A stretch of 54,762 bases of DNA from JBDZVM01 sp040255675 (lineage in GTDB: Bacteria; Actinomycetota; Actinomycetes; Acidothermales; Acidothermaceae), in NCBI GenBank assembly GCA_040255675.1, contig JBDZVM010000025.1, forward strand, positions 1-54,762. Direction: 5' to 3'. Of the stretch, positions 17,722 through 26,770 are shown piece after piece. A model generated the notes under the pieces. The model worked only from the letters and a program-made list of their open reading frames with translations, made no database searches and had not been told where the DNA came from. The translations under genes and the position numbers were made by a program. Within the stretch, counting starts at the first letter, position 1. Every line of letters starts with the position of its first letter.

Positions 17722-18891
17722 CTAGAGTCTTCCGCCGGAAGCCAAGGGCGCGTCGCCGACCGGCTCTTCGTCGTCCGGCTGTTCGATGGCAGCGGCCGAC
17801 GTGCCTGCCATGTCTGCTCTGAGCGCGACGAACCGTTCCGGGCTGATTGATATGTCGACCACGTCCCCGGTCTTAACCCTGTTGTGTCGTGGCACGTGAG
17901 CACGCATCGTGAATCCATTAACGTCGACCGTGCAGTCCCACAGATTGCCCAAGAACAACGCCGAGGTGACGTGGCCACGCCACGTATTTGCCGACAGCTC
18001 ACCCTCGGTGGCCGCCTGCACCACGACGTCGTCGAGACGCACGAGCAGGCTCGCTTTCCCCTCCTGAATGTGCTGCGTGTCGTCGAAGTTGACCCTTCCG
18101 AACACGGCAACGCCGTGTGCGGCGTCGCCTTGTGCGACGATGCCACTCACCTCGATGATGTTGGCGAGCCCGATGAACTCCGCGACGAAGCGCGACGACG
18201 GCGCCTGATAGATACGCTCCGGCTCACCAAAGTCGACGATGTTACCGCCCGACATGACGCAGACGTAGTCAGACAACGCCAGGGCTTCCGTTTGGTCGTG
18301 CGTGACATACAACGCGGTGATGCCCAGTCGTTGCTGAAGCTCACGGATTTCGCGGCGCATCGACTCGCGAAGCGCGGAATCCAGATTGCTCAGGGGCTCG
18401 TCGAGCAGCAAGACCTCAGGCTCAGTAACGAGCGCCCGTGCAAGTGCGACACGTTGTTGCTGCCCGCCCGAGAGATTCGGCGCACCACGTGATGCGAGAT
18501 CAGCGAGGCCGACCATGGAAAGCGCCGCCATGACCCGGCTTTGAACGTCGCGCCGCTTGATGCCACCACGGCGCAAAGGGTACGCAACGTTTTCGAACAC
18601 CGTCATGTGCGGCCAAATCGCGTACGACTGGAAGACCATGCCGAGGTTGCGCTGATTAGCGCGCAGGTTGACGCCCTTCGCCGACGAATAGACGACTCGA
18701 CCGTCGATTTCGATAAGGCCGCTGTCAGGTTTCTCCAGGCCCGCAATACTGCGCAGAGTGGTCGATTTCCCGCAGCCCGAGGGCCCCAGCAAGGTGACCA
18801 TGCTTCCGGACGGCACCTCGAGGTCGATGCCCTTGACGGCAGGCACGGTGCTGCCCGAGTAGGTCTTGGTTAATCGCTGGATGCGAATCAC
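17722..18891 (-). CDS. ABC transporter ATP-binding protein (Fbp/Pot type)
   Basis: 389-residue ATPase that powers the fused permease encoded immediately upstream. Walker A GPSGCGKST at 36-44, Q-loop MVFQSYAIWP near 86-95, signature LSGGQQQR at 140-147, Walker B LLLDEPLSNLD at 161-171 and the THDQTEAL switch are all intact. The region after about 240 is a TOBE-type regulatory domain as in FbpC and PotA. The start overlaps the permease stop by four bases, showing translational coupling. The family imports ferric iron, polyamines, 2-aminoethylphosphonate and similar small solutes; the neighbouring catabolic genes suggest an organic substrate here. Confidence 0.93.
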   Translation of the reverse strand: MIRIQRLTKTYSGSTVPAVKGIDLEVPSGSMVTLLGPSGCGKSTTLRSIAGLEKPDSGLIEIDGRVVYSSAKGVNLRANQRNLGMVFQSYAIWPHMTVFENVAYPLRRGGIKRRDVQSRVMAALSMVGLADLASRGAPNLSGGQQQRVALARALVTEPEVLLLDEPLSNLDSALRESMRREIRELQQRLGITALYVTHDQTEALALSDYVCVMSGGNIVDFGEPERIYQAPSSRFVAEFIGLANIIEVSGIVAQGDAAHGVAVFGRVNFDDTQHIQEGKASLLVRLDDVVVQAATEGELSANTWRGHVTSALFLGNLWDCTVDVNGFTMRAHVPRHNRVKTGDVVDISISPERFVALRADMAGTSAAAIEQPDDEEPVGDAPLASGGRL

Positions 18892-20720
18892 CGCGCGACC
18901 TCCTTGAATCGCTCGCGTAAACCGAACCGGCCTGCTATGAGCATCACGACACCTATCAGCAGAAGAAGAACGAGCAGCATCAGAATTCCGAACGCGCTCA
19001 GCAGGCCAAAGCTGCCGTCCTGCAGCAAGTTGAAGATCGAGACGCCGATCACCTCACTGCCGTGCGAATACACCATCACGGAGGCCGGGAACTCACGGAA
19101 AGACAGGACGGCGACAAATACCCATGCCGCCAACATGCCCGGAACGAGCAACGGCAGCATGATCGTCCGGAAAGCCTGCCACCACGTTGCCCCGGAGACT
19201 TCGGCAGCTTCCTCCAATTGATCGGAGATTTGGGTCATGGCGGCTGAAATTATCCGGAACGCTTGCGGCATGAAGTGCGCGATGTAGACGAGGAGAAGTA
19301 TCCACTTCGTTCCGTAAATGGGGATCGGCACGACGAGGTAAAGCCACAGGAACGCAATGCCCAGCAAGATGGCCGGCACCGCGATCGGCGCAAACACCAT
19401 TTGGTCGAGGAGTCGCCGACCACGCCACTTCGACTTGACGGTAACCCACGCCGTAATGGCCATGAGCAGCACAACTGCCGACGCCGCGGCAATACACAAG
19501 ATCGTGGAGTTGACGAAGGCACGTCGGGTGATGTCAGAGTCGAGCGCCGCGGTGAAGTTGGAGAGGGTGAGGCCGGAGTTGTGCATGATCGAACTGAGGG
19601 TCAGCGGCTTCAGCCCGGAGTACGCGGGCTGGATCGCTGCCCAGATGAGCATGATCATGGGCAATATCAGGGCGCACACGAGGATGAACATTGCCCCCGC
19701 AAATGTCAGCCAGCGAAGGCGGCCGAGCTCGACGCGACGCGGGCGAAACGCCTTGCCACCGACGACCGCGAACTCCTCCGTCTTGCGAGTGACCCGCCCG
19801 TAGAACCACACCATGGCGATGCAGAGCACCAAGACGATTACGGCAAACACTGACGCAACGCCGAGGTCGGTCGGGATAGTCGACGTCTTCTGCCACAGCT
19901 GGAGGACGAGTGTGTTGATCCTCGCCGGCAGGCCGACGACGATGGGCGTTTCGAATGTCGTTATCCCGCGGGTGAGGAGCAAGATGAGCAACGCGACGAT
20001 CGCGGGGATCGCGAGGGGAAAGGTAATCCGCCGAGTGGTTCGGAAGATTCCGTGCCCGGAAACGAGCGACGCTTCCTCCAACGACGGATCCATCGAACGG
20101 AGGGCGGCTGACATCAGCAGAAATGCGAGCGGAAAGAAGTCGAGCGCGGCTATCCAGATCATCCCGGGCATCGAGTAGATGTTGAACAATGGCTTATCGA
20201 TGCCAAAGATCGAAGAGGTCCAGTGGTTGAGGGTGCCGATGCGGTTGCTCGCAAGGAACGTCCACGCGATCGTGGTGAGGATGTCCGGCACGATGAAGCG
20301 AGCGATCACAAGGATCGTGATGAGCTTCCGGAACGGAGTGTTCGTCCGCTCCACGACCCACGCCAGATAAGCGCCAAAGACAAACGCGAGCGCGGTCGTG
20401 CCTACTGCGAAGATCGCGGTATTGCGGATCGCGCTACCGAACTCTCCCCCGCGAAAGGCGCGCTCGAAGTTGTCGATGGTCAGATGACTGAACGAGAAGA
20501 ACGACGCCTCGCCGGGCTCTGCGCTGGAGATACTTCCCCAAATCAGCACCGCGAGCGGAGCCGCGACCTCCCACACCAAGAAGAGGAACAGCAGCACGAA
20601 GAGCGGCGCACGCATGTCAACCTTGCGGCGACCCATGCGCCGGCCGCCCGTGCCCCAGTGCCGCGGGTGATCCGTAGCTGGTGCTTCCGGGACTGATGGA
20701 GCAACGGCCGGTCGCGCCAC
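18888..20720 (-). CDS. Fused ABC transporter permease (Fbp/Pot type)
   Basis: 610-residue inner-membrane permease with two binding-protein-dependent transport modules joined in one chain, each of about six membrane helices. Each half carries an EAA-loop for ATPase contact: EEASLVSGHGIFRTTRRITF in the first and EEAAEVSGATWWQAFRTIML in the second. About 40 soluble residues precede the first helix. This one-gene layout is typical of FbpB-like systems. It is first in the leftward operon. The GTG start has AAAGG 11 bases before it. Confidence 0.92.
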   Translation of the reverse strand: MARPAVAPSVPEAPATDHPRHWGTGGRRMGRRKVDMRAPLFVLLFLFLVWEVAAPLAVLIWGSISSAEPGEASFFSFSHLTIDNFERAFRGGEFGSAIRNTAIFAVGTTALAFVFGAYLAWVVERTNTPFRKLITILVIARFIVPDILTTIAWTFLASNRIGTLNHWTSSIFGIDKPLFNIYSMPGMIWIAALDFFPLAFLLMSAALRSMDPSLEEASLVSGHGIFRTTRRITFPLAIPAIVALLILLLTRGITTFETPIVVGLPARINTLVLQLWQKTSTIPTDLGVASVFAVIVLVLCIAMVWFYGRVTRKTEEFAVVGGKAFRPRRVELGRLRWLTFAGAMFILVCALILPMIMLIWAAIQPAYSGLKPLTLSSIMHNSGLTLSNFTAALDSDITRRAFVNSTILCIAAASAVVLLMAITAWVTVKSKWRGRRLLDQMVFAPIAVPAILLGIAFLWLYLVVPIPIYGTKWILLLVYIAHFMPQAFRIISAAMTQISDQLEEAAEVSGATWWQAFRTIMLPLLVPGMLAAWVFVAVLSFREFPASVMVYSHGSEVIGVSIFNLLQDGSFGLLSAFGILMLLVLLLLIGVVMLIAGRFGLRERFKEVAR

Positions 20721-20842
20721 GCCAACGTACCCTTTCCACGCTTTAGCTGTTGCGCGCTCACCCCGATCGGCATACCGCCGACCTCCACATCAGGCAAGAC
20801 CACTGCAGCATCGTTCCGGCAGCTCGGGTGGCTGCTATTCTC

Positions 20843-20875
20843 TGTATACTGTCGTGTGCGGAGCGTCGATGTCAA
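20843..20875 (-). promoter_or_regulatory. Weak promoter-like elements upstream of the ABC operon
   Basis: On the minus strand TTGACA (20870-20875) and TATACA (20843-20848) face the permease gene, but the 21-base spacing is too long for a standard promoter. The TATAC element resembles the -10 boxes of the two receptor genes further right. Confidence 0.3.
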
Positions 20876-20922
20876 TGCTTCAGGTGGCCTTGTGACCATT
20901 CGGAAATGTCGTTCGGTGCGCA

Positions 20923-21876
20923 CTAAGGCAAGACGATCAGCTTTCGGTGCGGCGATTCGGCCTGTGCCCTCCATGCGAAAGCAACGTCGGCCAAGCCATA
21001 GACGTCTTTCTCGACGTGCAAGTGCCCGGCCACCACATGCCTTGCCAAAGCATTGTAGGCGTCGCGGCGCGCTGACACCGGGGTTGCCGCGTTGCGGTGA
21101 CCGATAATCGTGAGATTCTTTTCGACCACTTTGCCGGACAAGTCAATGCGCGATCCGGCCAGCTGGCCAAGCACTACGACGCGCGCGCCAGGCGCGGCAT
21201 TTTCGATCGCTGCCTGCCCAGGCGGGCCGAAGACAAGGTCGATGATCACGTCGAATCCGCCGGCCTCCGCGGAATGCAACGCGCGACCAAGGGAACCGTC
21301 GCCGGCAATCGGCACGACGGTGTCGGCACCGAGCGTGCTTAACTCGTCAAGGCAACTACGCGCGGCCGCGACGACCTGAGCGGCGCCGAGCAGCCGCGCT
21401 ACCTGAATAGCGATGCGACCCACCGCCCCGCTAGCGCCAACTATCAAGACCCGCTCGCCGCTCTTGAGGCGAGCGCGAAAGTCGAGGGCCAGCCACGCGG
21501 CGACACCGGAGATCCCGATGGCCGCCGCCCAGTCGTCAGACAACGCTGGCGGTACGTGAACGAGTTCGTCCGGAGACGCCACCGCTTGTTCGGCGAGCCC
21601 TCCGATGCGCGTAATCCACCACACCCGGCCTCCACCGACGTCGCCCCTCACGCGACCGACGGCCTCATACCCTGGGATGTAAGGACGGGGCGGTCGAATG
21701 ACCGAGTGACGGCCGCTCGCAATAAAAAGGTCAATCGGGTTGACGGACGACGCAACAACATCGACCACGACCTGGCCAGGCGCCGGTTGCGGTTGCGTCG
21801 TGATGCCTAGCACGGGTTCGCGCGCGCCTTCGTGGACCAGCGCCGCGCGCATGGACGGCGGGGTGTCGTTTGTCAC
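20923..21876 (-). CDS. Zinc-independent quinone oxidoreductase-like MDR protein
   Basis: 317-residue NADPH-dependent reductase like zeta-crystallin. SSVNPIDLFIASGRH matches the NxxD segment of quinone oxidoreductases, VGASGAVGRIAIQVA is the nucleotide-binding turn, and no zinc-binding cysteine cluster is present. It starts 135 bases from the divergent ridA gene and lies 202 bases before the ABC permease gene on the same strand. Likely role: reduce a conjugated carbonyl intermediate; the substrate is unknown. Confidence 0.88.
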   Translation of the reverse strand: MTNDTPPSMRAALVHEGAREPVLGITTQPQPAPGQVVVDVVASSVNPIDLFIASGRHSVIRPPRPYIPGYEAVGRVRGDVGGGRVWWITRIGGLAEQAVASPDELVHVPPALSDDWAAAIGISGVAAWLALDFRARLKSGERVLIVGASGAVGRIAIQVARLLGAAQVVAAARSCLDELSTLGADTVVPIAGDGSLGRALHSAEAGGFDVIIDLVFGPPGQAAIENAAPGARVVVLGQLAGSRIDLSGKVVEKNLTIIGHRNAATPVSARRDAYNALARHVVAGHLHVEKDVYGLADVAFAWRAQAESPHRKLIVLP

Positions 21877-22010
21877 GTTCGTACGTCATCCATCCATCAG
21901 TAAGAATGTCGCCGTGCTTCCCGATTGCGATATGTTCAAGTACATCGTCGGCAGGTGTTTCGCCCAATCCGAAAGAGCCTCATAATCCTCCAGAAGACGG
22001 AGTACATCCT

Positions 22011-22415
22011 ATGGTCGAGAAGCAAGTAGTGCAGGTCCCAGGGCTTAGAGACTCGACTCCGAGTGCATACGCGCAATGCGTTACCGCGGGCGACCTCGTT
22101 TTCGTCGCTGGTCAGATCGGCACCGATCAAGACAGCAACTTAGTGTCGCTCGAATTCGGGCCACAAGCCCGACAGGCGCTCGCGAACCTTCGCCTCGCTC
22201 TCGAGGCGGCCGGAGCTACGCTGCGAGACATCGTCACCATGACGGTTTTTTTGGCCGACATGCGATCAGCTCGCGAGCTCCTTGAGATTCGCAAGGAGAT
22301 TCTCGGCACGGACTTCGCCGCGAGTGCCATGCTGGGCGGGCTTACCTTCGCGAGGCCGGGCGCGTTGATCGAGATTCAAGCTATCGCCGTCCGCGGAAGT
22401 GCGCCGCAAAACTGA
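22011..22415 (+). CDS. RidA/YjgF family protein
   Basis: 134-residue trimeric-fold enzyme. RidA proteins hydrolyse reactive enamine/imine intermediates, and some members in aromatic pathways are 2-aminomuconate deaminases. Family features are AYAQCVTAGDLVFVAGQIG at the N-terminus, the catalytic Arg115 in FARPGALIEIQA and Glu121. A longer frame opens at 21870, but ATG 22011 fits the family length and has a GGAG-like site. YCII gene 1 follows 25 bases downstream. Deaminase activity in an amino-aromatic meta-pathway is a context-based guess. Confidence 0.9.
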   Translation: MVEKQVVQVPGLRDSTPSAYAQCVTAGDLVFVAGQIGTDQDSNLVSLEFGPQARQALANLRLALEAAGATLRDIVTMTVFLADMRSARELLEIRKEILGTDFAASAMLGGLTFARPGALIEIQAIAVRGSAPQN

Positions 22416-22440
22416 AAGACCGCTGAATCGAGGTTTCGCT

Positions 22441-22764
22441 ATGTGGTTTTTGTGTCTGCGCAAAACCGTCGTGCCGCGAGAACGCCGCGTAGGCACGCTT
22501 GCTGAGCACTTCCAGTGGATCAAGGAGCAACACGAGCGCGGGCACATCGTGTTATCAGGACCAAGCGCCGACCGACAGTACGGCGTGTACGTTATCCAAG
22601 CCGGTTCACACGACGAAGCCATCCGGATCGCGGAAGCAGATCCATGCACAGCGGCGGGTGACTGTACCTATGAATTGATCGAGTGGGAGCTACGCCAGGC
22701 CTTTGGCGTCGGCGAATTTTCTCCCGTCGTCGCGCAATCCGACGGCTCTGGCGATCGACGGTAG
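22441..22764 (+). CDS. YCII family protein, copy 1
   Basis: 107-residue alpha+beta-barrel protein. It carries the conserved His (His23 in EHFQW) and Asp (Asp67 in EADP) that form the dyad used by the YCII enzyme TftG, a dehydrochlorinase of 2,4,5-T degradation. The start at MWFLCLRK follows a GAGG site; an upstream in-frame start at 22399 is less likely because the paralogue at 33735-34037 begins at the same point. It follows ridA on the same strand. Probable lyase or isomerase step, reaction unknown. Confidence 0.85.
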   Translation: MWFLCLRKTVVPRERRVGTLAEHFQWIKEQHERGHIVLSGPSADRQYGVYVIQAGSHDEAIRIAEADPCTAAGDCTYELIEWELRQAFGVGEFSPVVAQSDGSGDRR

Positions 22765-22785
22765 CCATCTCGCCGGCTATAAGCG

Positions 22786-23679
22786 TCAGGGGCGCTGCGC
22801 GGCCGCCATCCACGACGGGTCGAAGTAGTCACTGAGCACCTGACCTGTCGCACGCTCGCGCAAGGCCGCAACCCTTCTCAAGTTCTCAGTTGCTTCCTCG
22901 GGAGTTATGCATGCCGCCGTGCGTGCCGCCGCCTCAGACTCGACGATCTCTTCCGCCTCCGCGGTGCTGATTTCCATGGCGTCAGCCACCATCGCATACG
23001 CCTCCGGCTGATTGGTCGTCGACCAACGCAGCGCCGCGGTTAGTGCGGCGATATATCCCGTCATGATTTTTTGATGCTGCTCTGCGTACGACCGAGCCGT
23101 TGCCGCCGCGATTCCGGGGTACCACGGCAGCACGGCACCGGCTGTGGCCAGCGACGTGAAGCCAAGCTTCTGCGCGCGGCCCGCCATCGTCGAACTAAGC
23201 AGACATGCGTCGATTGTGCCCTCCTGCAGTGCCTCAAACCGACGCCGACTTGAGCCAACCTCGACGAGCCGGCAATCGGCGAACGGGTCAATTCCGTGCA
23301 GCCGCAGGAGTTCGTGGACGACGAACGTGAAGCCCGAGGCGGGGTCATCGAGCCCGATGACCCCGCCCGCGAGTTGGCTCCACGTGTGGCAACGCGTGAC
23401 TAAATGCTGTGGGAGACCCGAGTCGAGCACAAAGAACACCAAGGCATCGGTACCGTTCTCCAGCCGCTCGCGCATGATGTTGTCTGGCGAGGTATGGATG
23501 AGGTCGAAGCGTCGGTCACGTAGGCCTTCCATCTGCTGCCGCGAGCTGGCGCACTCAACGATCTCGACGTCGATGCCTTGCCTTTCCAAGAAGCCTCCAC
23601 GCTGGGCAACAGCGAGAATGCTCGATGTCGTGAAGGTTCCGACGGTGACGGGCGTCAGCGTTGTCGCCCGTTCAGTCAT
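22786..23679 (-). CDS. NMT1/THI5-like solute-binding-fold protein lacking a signal peptide
   Basis: 297 residues with the SsuA/NMT1 fold: VTVGTFTTSSILAVAQRGGFLERQG at the start, FDLIHTSPDN in the middle of lobe 1, and VIGLDDPASGFTFVVHELL. Unlike transport receptors it has neither signal peptide nor lipobox, so it should be cytosolic. This fold is also used by soluble enzymes (DszB desulfinase, THI5, 4,5-dihydroxyphthalate decarboxylase), and Cys43 and His62 are candidate active-site residues. Start fixed by GGAGAG before the ATG. It lies 40 bases after receptor gene 1 on the same strand. Enzyme and cytosolic binding protein remain equally open. Confidence 0.8.
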   Translation of the reverse strand: MTERATTLTPVTVGTFTTSSILAVAQRGGFLERQGIDVEIVECASSRQQMEGLRDRRFDLIHTSPDNIMRERLENGTDALVFFVLDSGLPQHLVTRCHTWSQLAGGVIGLDDPASGFTFVVHELLRLHGIDPFADCRLVEVGSSRRRFEALQEGTIDACLLSSTMAGRAQKLGFTSLATAGAVLPWYPGIAAATARSYAEQHQKIMTGYIAALTAALRWSTTNQPEAYAMVADAMEISTAEAEEIVESEAAARTAACITPEEATENLRRVAALRERATGQVLSDYFDPSWMAAAQRP

Positions 23680-23719
23680 ACCGCTCTCCGATCAGTGTCA
23701 CCTGTATGCCTCAAAGAAA

Positions 23720-24904
23720 CTACTTCTTCATCAGATATTGGCTGATCAGCTGCGCTGCCTCGGTGTCAAGCGCGACCGAGTCGCTACCCGGCTCAATGAG
23801 GACGAGCTTGGCGCCCTTCATGTACTCGGGGTACGGGCCAGCATCGGGCGCCAGCAAATCGGCACTCAAGGTTGGCTTGCCCTCCAGCGACTCTGCCTTC
23901 TCACCGCCCTCCGGCGAGACCATGAACTCCTGGTAAAGGCGTGCCGCGTTGGGATGTGGCGCGTCCTTGAAGATGGCCGACAGGCCGATCGCTACCACCA
24001 AAGGATTGGGGTTTGGCACCTGCGCGGTAATGGGTGAGCCGCCCTTTTCAAACTTCTTGGTGATGTGGCCCATGCCATCAAGCTTGACCTCTACCTCGCC
24101 GGAAGCAAGCTGCTGTGTGCCGGCGGTCGTTCCCTCCACCATCTTCACGTCGTTCTTGTTCAGACACTGGAGGAACTCGATCGTCTTGTCCTTGCCCCAC
24201 GCCTTGATGAAGCCCGCGACGACATCACTCGACGCGGGGTCCATAGTGACCTGACCCTTCCACTTCGGGTCGCAGTAACCCATGAAGTCACTCGGCAGAT
24301 CCGCGGCCTTCACCTTCTGTGTGTTGTACGCCACATTCCGGGTGAGGAAGAAGTCAGCAACGTATGGCCCAGGGAATTGATATTGCTTCGGTACGTTGTC
24401 GAATCCGGCCGGCACATAGTCGGCGAGGATCTTCGCGTCGACGAGGGGGGCGAGATGTTGAGGCGAACCGTTCACAGCGTCGGCCTGTACCTTGCCGGCG
24501 CGAGCTTCTGTCAACGCTCGCTGGGTGATAGAGCCCGTTCTCGCGGTGACGGGATTCAGCTCTACCTTCGGGAACATCGCCTTCCACTGCCCCTGAATGT
24601 GGTCGAGTTCCGACTTTCCGGAGGTCTGGTACAAGACGACCGAACCTTCCTTTTGGGCCGCCTCGTAGAGTCGCGCAATATACGCGTCGTAGCTTTCGCC
24701 ATCCTTGCGTACGACCACGCCATTAGAATCGACGCCCGACGAATTCCCCGAACTTTGCGATTCGGAGGCGCTGGCGGGCTGGCTGGCCGCTGGACTCGAG
24801 GAACTCGGGCTATCCGACCCAACGCTCGAACTACCAGACGAGCAAGCGGCAAGCGCCAAGAAGGCTGCCACGCCAAAAGCGCCAAGCTTTTTGTACGTAC
24901 CCAT
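23720..24904 (-). CDS. ABC transporter substrate-binding lipoprotein, copy 1
   Basis: 394-residue extracellular receptor of the ferric-iron/polyamine type (family 1 extracellular binding protein). The lipobox LAAC puts the lipid-bearing Cys at 21, followed by a Ser-rich tether to about residue 60. The binding domain has YEAAQKEGSVVLYQTSGKSE and later WKGQVTMDPASSDVVAGF. The tyrosine set expected for Fe3+ binding is not evident. It is very similar along its whole length to the product of 25335-26519. It should deliver solute to the permease encoded at 18888-20720, 3 kb away; no permease gene is closer. Confidence 0.92.
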   Translation of the reverse strand: MGTYKKLGAFGVAAFLALAACSSGSSSVGSDSPSSSSPAASQPASASESQSSGNSSGVDSNGVVVRKDGESYDAYIARLYEAAQKEGSVVLYQTSGKSELDHIQGQWKAMFPKVELNPVTARTGSITQRALTEARAGKVQADAVNGSPQHLAPLVDAKILADYVPAGFDNVPKQYQFPGPYVADFFLTRNVAYNTQKVKAADLPSDFMGYCDPKWKGQVTMDPASSDVVAGFIKAWGKDKTIEFLQCLNKNDVKMVEGTTAGTQQLASGEVEVKLDGMGHITKKFEKGGSPITAQVPNPNPLVVAIGLSAIFKDAPHPNAARLYQEFMVSPEGGEKAESLEGKPTLSADLLAPDAGPYPEYMKGAKLVLIEPGSDSVALDTEAAQLISQYLMKK

Positions 24905-25019
24905 GCGTGTGTATCTCCGTCCGCGATACCAAATGACAGCACCGAGATCTCGCTGATTGGCTCAGCGAACGCAGCACAGCTCTCGCTATTAGGCGCGCGA
25001 ATGCTGCTTGTGGAGTCAA

Positions 25020-25049
25020 GGTATACAGTCGTAGGCAGTGGCTGCGCAA
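25020..25049 (-). promoter_or_regulatory. Promoter of receptor gene 1
   Basis: TTGCGC (25044-25049) and TATACC (25020-25025) on the minus strand, 18 bases apart, leave a leader of about 110 bases. The same layout precedes receptor gene 2 at 26636-26664, although the surrounding sequence has diverged. Confidence 0.5.
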
Positions 25050-25230
25050 GGCCACGAGTGACTGTTACGGGAACGTGACAGCGGCACACGCCGCTCTTAG
25101 AGCGGTGCCTCGGGTGGCGGGCACCGGCGCCAATCGGCGCATCTGCTGTTGTTGATTATCACGCTCGTTTTGGCGCGCGCTCCCCGAGTGCCTGACAAGC
25201 GCGATCGAGCCCTTTTCGGGCGAATGCAGA

Positions 25231-25281
25231 GGCCCCCGAGACGGTCTCCTGCACTTCGCGGGAAACGCATTCTCGGGGGCC
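25231..25281. terminator. Hairpin between the two receptor genes
   Basis: Inverted repeat GGCCCCCGAGA / TCTCGGGGGCC, 11 bp perfect with a 29-base loop, 54 bases beyond the stop of receptor gene 2. It should end that transcript before the promoter of receptor gene 1. The remainder of the 430-bp gap shows no gene. Confidence 0.6.
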
Positions 25282-25334
25282 ACCCCACCTGCCAGTGAAC
25301 GTTCGGGCGATGGCGAGTTAGCTCAATCCTCGAG

Positions 25335-26519
25335 CTATTGCTTGACGAGGTACTGGTTCAGCAACTGGGTCGCCTGATCGACCAAGTCGAGCGAATCCTT
25401 ATTGGGCTCGATGATCGCGAGCTTGGCGCCTTTCATGTATTCGGGGTAGGGTCCGGCATCGGGCGCAAGCAGGTCGGCGCCGAGCGTTGGCTTACCTTCG
25501 AGTGCCTCTGCTTTCTCACCGCCCTCTGGAGAGACCATGAACTCCTGGTAGAGCTGGGCCGCGTTCGGATGCGGTGCTCCCTTGAGAATCGCCGACAGAC
25601 CGACCAACACCACGAGCGGATCGGGATTTGGTACCTGTGCGGTAATGGGGGAGCCGCCCTTCTCGAACTTCTTAGTGATGTGGCCCATGCCGTCGAGTTT
25701 GATTTCGACCTCGCCGGAGGCAACCTGCTGCGTTCCCGCGGTAGTGCCTTGCACAAGCTTCACGTCATTCTTGCTCAGACATTGAAGGAATTGGACAACC
25801 TTGTCTTTGCCCCAAGCCTGGATGAGCCCGGCGACGACCCCGGATGAACTTGGATCGAAAGTGATCTCGCCTTTCCACTTGGGATCGCAATAGCCCATGT
25901 AGTCAGTGGGGAGATCCGCGGCTTTTACCTTCTGCGTGTTGTACGTCACGTTACGGGTGAGGAAGAAGTTGGCCACGTAAGGGCCGGGGAACTGGTATTG
26001 CTTCGGTACGTTGTCGAAGCCAGCCGGTACGTAGTCTTGGAGAGCGCCCGCGTCTACGAGAGGCGCGAGGTCTTGGATGGTGCCGTTGATAGTGTCGCCT
26101 TGCACCTTGCCGGCGCGTGCTTCTGTCAGTGCTCGCTGAACGATGGAGCCCGACCTCGCCGTCACCGGCTTGAGTTCTACCTTCGGGAACATCGCCTTCC
26201 ACTGTGCCTGGATGTGGTCGAGTTCCGACTGACCGGAGGTCTGGTAGTAGACGACCGATCCCTCCTTCTGGGCGGCTTCGTAGAGGCGCGCGATATACGC
26301 GTCGTAGCTTTCGCCGTCCTTACGTACGACCACACCATTGGCATCGACGCCCGACGAATTCCCCGAACTTTGCGACGCGGAGCCGGAAGCCGACTGGCTA
26401 GCCGGAATCGACGAACTCGCATCGCCGGTCGCGTCTCCGCTTGAACTCCCAGACGAGCAAGCCGCAAGCGCCAAAAAGGCTGCCACGCCCAACGTGCCAA
26501 GCTTCTTGTACGGAACCAT
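25335..26519 (-). CDS. ABC transporter substrate-binding lipoprotein, copy 2
   Basis: 394 residues, exactly the same length as copy 1 and nearly colinear with it, with lipobox LAAC (Cys21), Ser-rich tether, and the shared segment NGVVVRKDGESYDAYIARL. Differences cluster in the tether and in scattered surface positions. A longer frame opens at 26759, but ATG 26519 follows GGAGG and matches the N-terminus of copy 1. The shared promoter arrangement shows that the duplication included the control region. The copies may bind different but related solutes, or raise receptor dosage. Confidence 0.92.
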   Translation of the reverse strand: MVPYKKLGTLGVAAFLALAACSSGSSSGDATGDASSSIPASQSASGSASQSSGNSSGVDANGVVVRKDGESYDAYIARLYEAAQKEGSVVYYQTSGQSELDHIQAQWKAMFPKVELKPVTARSGSIVQRALTEARAGKVQGDTINGTIQDLAPLVDAGALQDYVPAGFDNVPKQYQFPGPYVANFFLTRNVTYNTQKVKAADLPTDYMGYCDPKWKGEITFDPSSSGVVAGLIQAWGKDKVVQFLQCLSKNDVKLVQGTTAGTQQVASGEVEIKLDGMGHITKKFEKGGSPITAQVPNPDPLVVLVGLSAILKGAPHPNAAQLYQEFMVSPEGGEKAEALEGKPTLGADLLAPDAGPYPEYMKGAKLAIIEPNKDSLDLVDQATQLLNQYLVKQ

Positions 26520-26635
26520 GGTGCCTCCGTTCGCAGTAACAAACCGAGCACGAAGGTCTCGCCCGGCTCCGATTGCCTGAATGCACGCGGCACAGCACTG
26601 GCACAGGCCGGTGAGGCACCTGCTCCGTCGGCCAC

Positions 26636-26664
26636 TGTATACAACGGTGGCCAGGTGCGCGCAA
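26636..26664 (-). promoter_or_regulatory. Promoter of receptor gene 2
   Basis: TTGCGC (26659-26664) and TATACA (26636-26641) on the minus strand with a 17-base spacer, about 115 bases before the ATG, as for receptor gene 1. TGTATACA is also a perfect 8-base palindrome, so a regulator could bind over the -10 box. Confidence 0.5.
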
Positions 26665-26770
26665 GGCTCGCGACATGCGCTCCGCATGAGTGTTATGAGA
26701 CTGTGACGCGCTAGCCCGCACGATGTCGAGTACCGCGCCGGGACTCGGTCCGATCCCATTGCCTCCGGCG

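Noticed and set aside
17722..20720. Dedicated ferric-iron importer
   Set aside because: The transporter family includes iron systems, but the operon continues into a hydrolase and a nitrilase and the receptors lack an obvious tyrosine iron site, so an organic solute is more likely.
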